A stretch of DNA of 15,850 bases from Acholeplasmataceae bacterium (lineage in GTDB: Bacteria; Bacillota_I; Bacilli_A; Acholeplasmatales; Acholeplasmataceae): NCBI GenBank assembly GCA_030656435.1, contig JAUSOA010000269.1, positions 1 through 15,850 on the forward strand, written 5' to 3'. This document shows positions 1 through 5,944 of this stretch, piece by piece. A model generated the notes under the pieces. The model was not told the origin of the DNA. It saw nothing but the letters and a program-made list of their open reading frames with translations, and made no database searches. How positions within the stretch are numbered: position 1 is the first letter of the stretch; every line of letters begins with the position of its first letter. The translations under genes were made by a program, and so were the position numbers.

Positions 1-1
1 C

Positions 2-118
2 ATTAATGATTCAAAACTCGATGATATTCTTACACAAGGTGCAGAGCGTGCAAGGTTGATTGCTCAAAGAAAGATGCAGAAGGTATATAAGAAAATAGGA
101 TTAGGAAGAATTAAATAA
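2..118 (+). CDS. trpS: Tryptophanyl-tRNA synthetase, C-terminal end (partial)
   Basis: An open frame enters from the left edge and runs 38 codons to a TAA stop. The peptide contains GAERARLIAQ followed by MQKVYKKIGL, which resembles the last helix of class I tryptophanyl-tRNA synthetases, where a GAE.AR...A...L..VY...G pattern is usual before the C-terminus. The enzyme charges tRNA-Trp with tryptophan in the cytosol. The catalytic domain and the HIGH and KMSKS motifs lie outside the window, so the identification rests on this tail alone. A strong terminator follows within 10 bases, which supports a genuine gene end. Another class I synthetase tail is the main alternative. Confidence 0.7.
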   Translation: MNDSKLDDILTQGAERARLIAQRKMQKVYKKIGLGRIK

Positions 119-122
119 AATC

Positions 123-155
123 AAGGGTTGCTCGAATTGAGCAACCCTTTTTTTT
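123..155 (+). terminator. Rho-independent terminator after trpS
   Basis: An 11-bp perfect stem (AAGGGTTGCTC at 123-133 with GAGCAACCCTT at 139-149) closes a 5-base loop and runs into eight T residues (148-155). It lies five bases past the trpS stop codon. Confidence 0.93.
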
Positions 156-218
156 GATATTCGATATGTAAAATGATTCTTTAAATCATTATTTTATTAA
201 AAATTTCAGACACTCTTG

Positions 219-261
219 AAAAAAAATAACACTCGCTTCTAATAATAGAAATGAGTGTTAT
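219..261 (-). terminator. Rho-independent terminator of the membrane-protein gene
   Basis: On the minus strand, ATAACACTC (261-253) pairs with GAGTGTTAT (234-226), with an inner TTCT/AGAA pairing around a short AT loop, followed by eight T residues (226-219). It sits 19 bases past the stop codon of the minus-strand gene ending at 280. Confidence 0.85.
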
Positions 262-279
262 GTTATTAGTATGAATTAA

Positions 280-1797
280 TTATAAGAAAATTAGTGTGAA
301 TAATACTCCAATCACTCCAGCAATCGCTAATCCTAGAACCGTTCTTCTAGGCATTTGACCGTTATTTTCCATTGCTTTACCAAAGACTCCAAATACAACT
401 GGATGAATTAAGAACGGCATCGCAAATATAAATGAGATCATACCCGCTGCTTCAGTTCCAAACATTCCACCTTGAATTGATGCAAATAATCCAAAGTGAG
501 AAATAGCACTACTATTTCCCATAGCTGCAAACGATAGACTCATACCAGTTAGATCTAGCATAATAAAACCACCGAAAACAGCAACCAATTGCCAACCTAA
601 AGAAAAGAGAATAAGTCCCTTGGTTTGCTGTGATTTTTTTCCTTGGGATTTCGATAAAACTCTAAGTGATAAATAGGTTAAGACAGCACCAATTATAACA
701 ACTAGTAAACCAGGAAACACAAGTAGTTCTCCACGAGTTGCACTTGCTGCTAGTATTGTAAATACAAATATGTGTCCTAAAAAGGGAACATTAATCATAA
801 TTGGGGCTAATTCTTTTGCTGCATCTCCAAGGTCACCAGCTGTACATGCTCCTGTTAATCCTGAATGCGATAAACTACCTGCCATACCTGGTGCTACAAT
901 ATCAACTGATTGTTGTTTACCCAAAAAGACTAATAAAGCCATACCTACAAACATCCAAAATAGTTGTCCAAAGAATCCAAATGCAATCACTTGCAACATC
1001 CCATCTAAAGTAAATGCTTCAAGTAGACGAGATCCACCGACGAGAAATACCGCTGCCAATACCATTGGAATACCACCAAATAATAGTGATTTAAATGTTG
1101 GCCCACCACGCCAATTTGAAAATATCATTCCTAAAGTACTGGAAATCACCATTGCAAAGAATATCTGTGGTAATGCAATGATATCTTTTATCCATGAACT
1201 GATATAAAAGGATAATACAAGTATTGTAAGTATCCCTAATATTTCAACAACACCACGCATCAAATACTGATGCTTATTAATAATTTTGGCTTTTGAGTCA
1301 ATTAAAATCAAGGATCCAGCAATTCCAAAGAAAGCAATCAATGGATAAAATATTGCCAATGATGAACTGCTATCTCCTAAAATAATTCTCTTTAAGCCTT
1401 CGATACCTACTAAAATGAAGTAAGCACGTACGATAAAAATAAGTTGAGTTCCTTTGGTTCCCAAAATAACTTCATTGTCATTTAATGTTACATCATCTTC
1501 CTTTGGTAATTTGGGTTTAAAAAATGTGTTTCTAAGTTTTTGTCCACCAACAAAGAATGTGACTATGAGTGCTGTTATGGTTACGCTTGATGTGAAACCA
1601 ATCATTGGAAATGTGGATAGACCAGGATTTCCTATATTAGAAATATCTAAAATAAGTCCTAACGTCAATCCGAAAATAACAATAATGAGTATTGGTGAAT
1701 ATTTTGTACCCGCAACAACAGCTCTAGAAATCAATACAATCGGTAATAGAATCAATAGTGTCAGCCAAAAATGATTTAAAATACTTAAATCTGCCAT
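280..1797 (-). CDS. Multi-pass membrane protein, possible secondary transporter, substrate unknown
   Basis: This 505-residue protein is almost wholly hydrophobic, with roughly 12 to 14 predicted membrane segments by eye and a soluble linker near residues 92-115 (KPKLPKEDDVTLNDNE). I do not recognise the family with certainty. Two glycine- and serine-rich stretches, one around GMAGSLSHSGLTGACTAGDL and one around AMGNSSAISHFGLF, look like the broken-helix or re-entrant elements of ion-coupled transporters. A distant resemblance to GltS-type sodium/glutamate carriers is possible but unproven. The start is supported by AGGAGGA directly upstream of the ATG, though the spacing is short (about 4 bases). 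The gene stands alone, with its own extended -10 promoter and its own terminator, so its neighbours say nothing about its job. Confidence 0.6.
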   Translation of the reverse strand: MADLSILNHFWLTLLILLPIVLISRAVVAGTKYSPILIIVIFGLTLGLILDISNIGNPGLSTFPMIGFTSSVTITALIVTFFVGGQKLRNTFFKPKLPKEDDVTLNDNEVILGTKGTQLIFIVRAYFILVGIEGLKRIILGDSSSSLAIFYPLIAFFGIAGSLILIDSKAKIINKHQYLMRGVVEILGILTILVLSFYISSWIKDIIALPQIFFAMVISSTLGMIFSNWRGGPTFKSLLFGGIPMVLAAVFLVGGSRLLEAFTLDGMLQVIAFGFFGQLFWMFVGMALLVFLGKQQSVDIVAPGMAGSLSHSGLTGACTAGDLGDAAKELAPIMINVPFLGHIFVFTILAASATRGELLVFPGLLVVIIGAVLTYLSLRVLSKSQGKKSQQTKGLILFSLGWQLVAVFGGFIMLDLTGMSLSFAAMGNSSAISHFGLFASIQGGMFGTEAAGMISFIFAMPFLIHPVVFGVFGKAMENNGQMPRRTVLGLAIAGVIGVLFTLIFL

Positions 1798-1828
1798 AAA
1801 TCCTCCTATGGTAAATATATATGTTTCT

Positions 1829-1837
1829 ATTGTAACA
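1829..1837 (-). promoter_or_regulatory. Extended -10 promoter of the membrane-protein gene
   Basis: The minus strand reads TGTTACAAT, a TGnTAnAAT-type extended -10, about 32 bases upstream of the ATG. The -35 position is poor (TTTCTA-like), consistent with an extended -10 promoter. Confidence 0.5.
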
Positions 1838-1883
1838 AGAAATGATTTAAATAGAAAGTGAAATCAAAATTATAATATCTACA

Positions 1884-1899
1884 TTCTTATTAATAAGAA
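1884..1899. promoter_or_regulatory. 16-bp perfect palindrome, possible operator
   Basis: TTCTTATTAATAAGAA is a perfect inverted repeat about 50 bases upstream of the -10 of the membrane-protein gene. It could be a binding site for a dimeric regulator. It is AT-only except for one C and one G, and it abuts the possible terminator of the lipid kinase gene, so chance or an RNA role is possible. Confidence 0.3.
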
Positions 1900-1936
1900 A
1901 AAAGTCGTATAAAACTGGAATGTATTTTTGACTTTT
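1898..1936 (-). terminator. Possible terminator after the tyrS-lipid kinase operon
   Basis: On the minus strand, AAAAGTC (1936-1930) can pair with GACTTTT (1906-1900), with partial AAAA/TTTT pairing inside, ending in six T residues (1903-1898). It lies about 75 bases past the lipid kinase stop. The stem is AT-rich and the loop is large, so this is a weak call. Confidence 0.4.
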
Positions 1937-2010
1937 CATAATGATCAAGATTTAAAACGTGCAACTACGCTATAAAAAAATTAGAAAATTGTTTCAATAT
2001 GAACATTTAT

Positions 2011-2853
2011 TTATTCGTATGCTTTGACTGTAATTGTATCTACAGGATATTCAACATCACCATCAATTTGAAGATATGTTGGTTTATCGAACTTCACAGT
2101 AATTTCACTTGACTTATACACTTGAACCCATTTTTTAAACATAACATGCCAGCCTAAATAGATGGTTGGAAAGATTAGCATTAATACCCATTTGGGAACA
2201 TTCTTTACGACTACTAAATAGAGTTCTTTTACATTTCGATGTGCCTTTGGTGCAATTTTCATTCCACCACCATAATATGCTCCATTCATCATGCTAGTAA
2301 ACCATAGTTTTTCTTCTCTCCATGTCATTCCATTTAAGGTGATTTCAGCAGAAATTGGCTTGAATTTAGCAAATCCTTCAAAGGCATGGCGAAAATAGTT
2401 AATCTTATTTTTTTTAAATCTTGATGTGTTAACTAAATGTCCAATAAAGCCATCAAGTCCTGCACCTGTGCCATTTAGAAAATATCTTGATTTTTCATGA
2501 AAGTGCACACTTGGAAGTCTTCGAATATATTTTTTAATTGGAACTATTTTATCCTTCGTTTTTAGGCTTCGAATAAAGTCATTTCCTGTTCCTGCTTGAT
2601 ACATATAGAGGTCTTGCTTGATATCAAGATCATAGATTCGATTTGCAAGATGATTAATCGTTCCATCTCCACCGACAATGATGATCCGATCATCAGCATT
2701 ACATCCAGATGCGAAAGCTTCAACATCATCAATAGCAAGTATGCTGTAGCTTACGACTGCATTCCCAGTTTTCCTTAAACTTTCAATAATTTTATTGATG
2801 AATTTTTCATTCTTACCATTTCTTGAAAGTGGGTTATAAAGTAGTATGTCCAT
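2011..2853 (-). CDS. Diacylglycerol kinase catalytic-domain lipid kinase (DagK/YegS/BmrU type)
   Basis: This family phosphorylates lipid substrates such as diacylglycerol with ATP at the membrane inner face; the family includes DgkB, which recycles diacylglycerol, and YegS-like kinases. The 280-residue length is slightly short but complete. Visible motifs are N-terminal NP (7-8), the nucleotide-binding GGDGT at 61-65, GTGNDF at 88-93, an NGTGAGLDG stretch, and IDGD near the C-terminus. No membrane segment is clear, except a hydrophobic patch near residues 222-238 (WVLMLIFPTIYLGW) that may dock to the membrane. An AAGGAG site seven bases upstream fixes the ATG. Only 9 bases separate it from the tyrS stop, so it is cotranscribed with tyrS behind the T-box. 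The exact lipid substrate cannot be read from the sequence. Confidence 0.88.
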   Translation of the reverse strand: MDILLYNPLSRNGKNEKFINKIIESLRKTGNAVVSYSILAIDDVEAFASGCNADDRIIIVGGDGTINHLANRIYDLDIKQDLYMYQAGTGNDFIRSLKTKDKIVPIKKYIRRLPSVHFHEKSRYFLNGTGAGLDGFIGHLVNTSRFKKNKINYFRHAFEGFAKFKPISAEITLNGMTWREEKLWFTSMMNGAYYGGGMKIAPKAHRNVKELYLVVVKNVPKWVLMLIFPTIYLGWHVMFKKWVQVYKSSEITVKFDKPTYLQIDGDVEYPVDTITVKAYE

Positions 2854-2862
2854 AGTGGCTCC

Positions 2863-4107
2863 TTATAGGAAAATAATCATTGCGTATTTCTTCTTACCTC
2901 TTCTAACAACTGCATAGGCATCATGAATGGCATGCTGATTGGTAACCATATAGTCGATGCTATCCATTTTTAGATCATTGAGTAAAATAGCACCGCTTTG
3001 AACAAACGTTCTCGCTTCTCTTTTTGAGGATGCTAAATTGGATTCTACAAGTATATCAAGAATTCCCTTGGGTTCACTGAGTGTAACTAAGTCTAGCGTC
3101 TTTGATAACATTTTAAACTCAGCTTTGGATAAATTAGAAAATTCTCCTATGAAAAGTGCATCTGTAACTTTTTGTGCTTGATGGACTGCCTCTTCACCGT
3201 GCATTAGCTTTACAACTTCATATGCAAGCTTCTTTTGTGCTTCACGAAGCTCAGGGTTTTCTTGTTGTTTTTTGACAAGCTCTTCGATCTCTGCTCTTGG
3301 AAGTAATGTTAATTGCTTCAAATAGTTTTCAATATCTGCATCGGATGCATTTAAGAAGTATTGGTAAACTTCATATGGTGTTGTTAGATTAGAATCTAGC
3401 CATAATGCACCTGATTCACTCTTTCCAAATTTAGAACCATCAGCCTTAAGCAACAATGGTGAAGATAAACCAATTGCTTTACTGTTTTCACCCTCAAGCT
3501 TTCTAATCAATTCAAGACCTGTTGTAATATTTCCCCATTGATCAGATCCGCCAAATTGAAGCTTACAATCAAGTGTTCTATATAAATGAAGGAAGTCAAT
3601 TGCCTGAATTAACATATAGGAGAACTCGGTATAGGATATACCAATTTCTAATCTCTTTTGAACTGTATCTTTAGCAATCATGTAATTGATTGAGAAATGC
3701 TTTCCATAATCTCTTAGGAAAGAGATCATATCTATTTTACCAATCCAATCGTAATTGTTAACAAATATTGCTTTATTTGGGTCTAAAAACTGAGAAAGCT
3801 GTACCTTAATCTTTTCTGCATTGAGTAATGACTCTTCTAGAGTTAAAAGCTTTCTTTCACTTGTTTGTTTAGGATCACCAATTAGACCTGTTGCTCCACC
3901 AATTAAAACAATTGGTGTATGCCCATATTTTTCAAGTAAAAGCATTCTAACCACTTGGACGAGGTGGCCTATAGTTAAAGATTCTCCTGTAGGATCAAAC
4001 CCGCAGTAGAACTTGATTTTATCGTTATCTAACAATTCTCTTGCTTTCTCTTCATTGCTGACGTCTTTTATAAAACCACGCCAAAGTAATTCATCATATA
4101 ATTTCAT
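2863..4107 (-). CDS. tyrS: Tyrosyl-tRNA synthetase
   Basis: This class I enzyme activates tyrosine with ATP and charges tRNA-Tyr. The 414-residue length is normal for bacterial TyrRS. The Rossmann domain carries FYCGFDPTGESLTIGHL (33-49), whose IGHL is the HIGH signature, and the family motif QFGGSDQWGNI (184-194). KFGKS at 226-230 is the KMSKS loop. An S4 RNA-binding domain fills about residues 350-414, with FVQSGAILLND as its core. The start is supported by AAGGAGA 8 to 10 bases upstream of the ATG. A tyrosine T-box leader precedes it and ccpA lies just upstream on the same strand, close to the grouping in Bacillus subtilis. A lipid kinase gene follows after 9 bases. I see nothing unusual in the protein. 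Confidence 0.98.
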   Translation of the reverse strand: MKLYDELLWRGFIKDVSNEEKARELLDNDKIKFYCGFDPTGESLTIGHLVQVVRMLLLEKYGHTPIVLIGGATGLIGDPKQTSERKLLTLEESLLNAEKIKVQLSQFLDPNKAIFVNNYDWIGKIDMISFLRDYGKHFSINYMIAKDTVQKRLEIGISYTEFSYMLIQAIDFLHLYRTLDCKLQFGGSDQWGNITTGLELIRKLEGENSKAIGLSSPLLLKADGSKFGKSESGALWLDSNLTTPYEVYQYFLNASDADIENYLKQLTLLPRAEIEELVKKQQENPELREAQKKLAYEVVKLMHGEEAVHQAQKVTDALFIGEFSNLSKAEFKMLSKTLDLVTLSEPKGILDILVESNLASSKREARTFVQSGAILLNDLKMDSIDYMVTNQHAIHDAYAVVRRGKKKYAMIIFL

Positions 4108-4133
4108 CTTCTTGTCTCCTTTGATTTTTATAC

Positions 4134-4164
4134 AAAAATCGCCCTTAGAAAAAATCTAAGGACG
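4134..4164 (-). terminator. Regulated terminator of the Tyr T-box
   Basis: A 10-bp stem (4164-4155 with 4149-4140, one G-U pair) with a 5-base T loop is followed by five T residues at 4138-4134. It is mutually exclusive with the antiterminator, because CCTTAG is shared. It may also stop transcripts running in from ccpA. Confidence 0.9.
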
Positions 4165-4320
4165 AAATATTCCGCGGTACCACCTTAGTTCTAGAATAAA
4201 TCCTAGCACTTAAATTCATATGATCTCCATAAATGTAATTCATTGCTTGTTTTCTCTCCATGTTACACCCTCATGAAGTCTCTATATAAGGCTTTCAAGC
4301 ATCTACTTTTTTTATTTCAT
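4134..4320 (-). ncRNA. Tyrosine T-box leader (tRNA-Tyr-sensing) of tyrS
   Basis: Read on the minus strand, the T-box core AAGGTGGTACCGCGGAA spans 4186-4170. Stem I can be drawn with AGTAGA of the loop E motif near 4307, the helix GCTTG/CAAGC, and an apical hairpin CTTCATG/CATGGAG whose loop holds GGTGTAA, the usual terminal-loop motif. Opposite AGTAGA lies GAATTACA, giving the specifier UAC (Tyr) at 4237-4235. A small stem III (CTAG/CTAG) follows. The antiterminator pairs CTAAGG with CCTTAG; the competing terminator pairs CGTCCTTAGA (4164-4155) with TCTAAGGGCG (4149-4140), then a T run. Uncharged tRNA-Tyr would favour read-through. Stem II seems absent or reduced, with only about 22 bases between stems I and III. 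Confidence 0.93.
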
Positions 4321-4328
4321 TGATCGAT

Positions 4329-5324
4329 TTAGTTTGTGGTCTGTCTCTTGACGATATAGTGTGGAAGTGTGATTCGGATATTGTCTACATCCTTTTGATT
4401 CATTAACTTCGTTAACAGTCTCATCGATACAGCACCTATATCATATACTGGAACGTCAATTGATGTCAAGGTAGGACGTGATAAAAGTGCATATTTTGTA
4501 TTTTGGAAGCCTGCAACAGCTAAATCCTTAGGTACAAGTCGTCCATTATCTCTCGCAATATTCATAAATGATACTGCAATCGAGTCTCTAACACCAATCG
4601 CTGCATCGACTTTCTTATCTGCAAAGAAGGTGGAGAAATGCTGACGGTTAATATTGGTATCACCACTTGTTCTAAATATTTTAGGCTCAAGCTTAGCTTC
4701 TTCCATTGCTCTTGTGTATCCGGCTTCTTTTTTATCATTGACTGAATATCTTCTAGCAGTTGATAATAGATAAATATTTTGACGATGATCATTAATTAAA
4801 AGCTTTGTCATTTCATAGCCTGCTTTTTCATAATCGATTGATACTGTTGGGACATCTGGATCATCGGAGACAACGTTCGCAAAAACAAATGGAATTCCAT
4901 TTGAATTGAACATTCTCTTGATATCTTCAACTCTCTTTTCATTGAGTTCATCATTCAAATACAATACACCATCAACTTGTTCTGCGACGATATCATGGAG
5001 TGTATCAATAACATCCATATCTTCTCTAATCGCAAACAACTTAATCGAATATTTATAGTTTTGGGCGATGTCAGAGATACCACCGAGCATTTCAGCAACT
5101 GAAGCTCTTGTAATATCCGAGATGACAACCCCTACGGTCGTAGTTTTTCTGCTTGCTAGGCCTCTAGCAATTACGTTAGGTCTATAACCCAATTCTTTAA
5201 TTACTTTTAGGACTCTTTGTCTTGTTTCTTCTTTAACCTTTTCGGGGTTATTGAGTACGCGTGATACCGTTGCAAGCGATACGCCTGCCGCACCAGCTAC
5301 ATCATAAATTGTGGCGTTACTCAT
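4329..5324 (-). CDS. ccpA: Catabolite control protein A (LacI family)
   Basis: CcpA is the global carbon-catabolite regulator of Gram-positive bacteria; as a dimer with HPr(Ser-P) it binds cre sites. The 331-residue length is typical. The N-terminus TIYDVAGAAGVSLATVSRVL is the LacI helix-turn-helix, followed by the hinge YRPNVIARGLASRKTTTVGV (about 48-67) and a periplasmic-binding-protein-like core. The C-terminal stretches YDIGAVSMRLLTKLMN and LPHYIVKRQTT are close to Bacillus CcpA as I remember it, which favours CcpA over RbsR-like or maltose-type paralogues. The ATG is preceded by GAGGTGAT with 6-base spacing. The gene is monocistronic or reads into the tyrS leader, whose start lies within about 10 bases of the ccpA stop. 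A cre-like box covers its own -35, suggesting autorepression. Confidence 0.87.
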   Translation of the reverse strand: MSNATIYDVAGAAGVSLATVSRVLNNPEKVKEETRQRVLKVIKELGYRPNVIARGLASRKTTTVGVVISDITRASVAEMLGGISDIAQNYKYSIKLFAIREDMDVIDTLHDIVAEQVDGVLYLNDELNEKRVEDIKRMFNSNGIPFVFANVVSDDPDVPTVSIDYEKAGYEMTKLLINDHRQNIYLLSTARRYSVNDKKEAGYTRAMEEAKLEPKIFRTSGDTNINRQHFSTFFADKKVDAAIGVRDSIAVSFMNIARDNGRLVPKDLAVAGFQNTKYALLSRPTLTSIDVPVYDIGAVSMRLLTKLMNQKDVDNIRITLPHYIVKRQTTN

Positions 5325-5361
5325 TTAAAAATCACCTCTACATTTCATATTATACCTAATC

Positions 5362-5390
5362 ATTATAACATTTAATGTAAAGGCTTTCAA
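5362..5390 (-). promoter_or_regulatory. ccpA promoter
   Basis: On the minus strand, TTGAAA (5390-5385), a 17-base spacer and a perfect TATAAT (5367-5362) lie about 40 bases upstream of the ccpA start codon. A second TATAAT-like hexamer (GTATAATAT) lies closer to the gene but lacks a matching -35. Confidence 0.82.
5376..5389 (-). promoter_or_regulatory. cre-like operator overlapping the ccpA -35
   Basis: TGAAAGCCTTTACA on the minus strand matches the cre consensus TGWNANCGNTNWCA at every defined position except one (C for G in the central CG). It overlaps the -35 hexamer, where a bound repressor would block RNA polymerase. Confidence 0.6.
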
Positions 5391-5398
5391 GTAATTTA

Positions 5399-5412
5399 TG
5401 AAAATATTTTCA
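5399..5412. promoter_or_regulatory. Perfect 14-bp palindrome, second possible cre-like box
   Basis: TGAAAATATTTTCA is a perfect palindrome. It fits the cre outline (TGAAA...TTTCA) but has TA in place of the central CG. Its centre lies 23 bp from that of the box on the -35, roughly two helical turns. Confidence 0.4.
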
Positions 5413-5421
5413 TTCGCTTAC

Positions 5422-5450
5422 AAAAAAATAAAAGGGCTATTTGCCCTTTT
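5422..5450 (-). terminator. Rho-independent terminator of rplS
   Basis: On the minus strand, AAAAGGGC (5450-5443) pairs with GCCCTTTT (5437-5430), followed by an A and seven T residues (5428-5422). It starts eight bases past the rplS stop and ends about 10 bases before the palindrome upstream of ccpA. Confidence 0.92.
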
Positions 5451-5457
5451 ACCTTGA

Positions 5458-5814
5458 TTACCGTTTTTCTTTAATTCTTGCTGCCTTGGTTGATAATGTG
5501 CGGATGTAATTTAACTTCGCGCGTCTTACCTTACCACTACGTGCTACCTCAATACGATCGATTGATGGTGAATGCACTGGGAACGTACGTTCTACACCGA
5601 TTCCATAGGATATCTTACGAACTGTAAATGTTTCAGAAACTCCTCCGCCTTGTCTTTTAATGACTAGACCTTCGAACAACTGAATACGTTCGCGTGCTCC
5701 TTCTTTAATCTTTACGTATACCTTAACGGTATCTCCAGAGTTAAATACAGGCACTTCCTTGATGTAAGAACTTGTGATCGCAGCGATTAAATCTTGGCCT
5801 TTTAATCTTGACAT
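5458..5814 (-). CDS. rplS: 50S ribosomal protein L19
   Basis: L19 sits at the 30S-50S interface of the ribosome. The 118-residue length is typical. The sequence shows the L19 pattern throughout: VPVFNSGDTVKVYVKIKEG near 17-35, RIQLFEGLVIKRQGGG (42-57), SETFTVRKISYGIGVERTFP (60-79) and the basic tail RSGKVRRAKLNYIR. The gene has its own strong promoter, a leader of about 70 bases and its own terminator, so it is a single-gene unit. In many Bacillota rplS directly follows trmD; here an LtaS-like gene lies between them on the same strand. Confidence 0.98.
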   Translation of the reverse strand: MSRLKGQDLIAAITSSYIKEVPVFNSGDTVKVYVKIKEGARERIQLFEGLVIKRQGGGVSETFTVRKISYGIGVERTFPVHSPSIDRIEVARSGKVRRAKLNYIRTLSTKAARIKEKR

Positions 5815-5885
5815 GTTCGACTCACTCTCTTTCTTCCAATGTTCTTGTTCTATGACAGCGGACCATTGTGCTAACTTGATACGGC
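5815..5885 (-). ncRNA. rplS 5' leader, possible L19 autoregulatory element
   Basis: From the inferred start of transcription to the ATG there are about 70 bases. On the minus strand CAATG and CATTG flank a segment containing GGTCCGCTGTC, so a closed stem-loop is possible. L19 leaders are described in Bacillota; I cannot confirm the match to that model by eye. Confidence 0.4.
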
Positions 5886-5891
5886 TTTCTT

Positions 5892-5920
5892 ATTATAACA
5901 AAGTTAAAATGAAGTTGCAA
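5892..5920 (-). promoter_or_regulatory. rplS promoter
   Basis: On the minus strand, TTGCAA (5920-5915), a 17-base spacer and a perfect TATAAT (5897-5892) lie about 78 bases upstream of the rplS start. Confidence 0.85.
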
Positions 5921-5944
5921 CCGTTTTATGACTAAATATCGTGT

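Noticed and set aside
770..1207. A 145-codon open frame on the plus strand (and others at 801-1013 and 1454-1774) opposite the membrane protein
   Set aside because: They lie antisense within a well-supported membrane-protein gene and have no ribosome site or recognisable domain. The biased codons of the hydrophobic gene on the other strand explain them.
4562..4792. A 76-codon open frame on the minus strand inside ccpA
   Set aside because: It is another reading frame of a well-conserved LacI-family gene, with no family likeness and no separate ribosome site.
5409..5422. TGTAAGCGAATGAA (minus) as a further cre site upstream of ccpA
   Set aside because: It has the central CG but misses three defined positions on the right arm, so it does not rise above chance next to the better box at 5376-5389.
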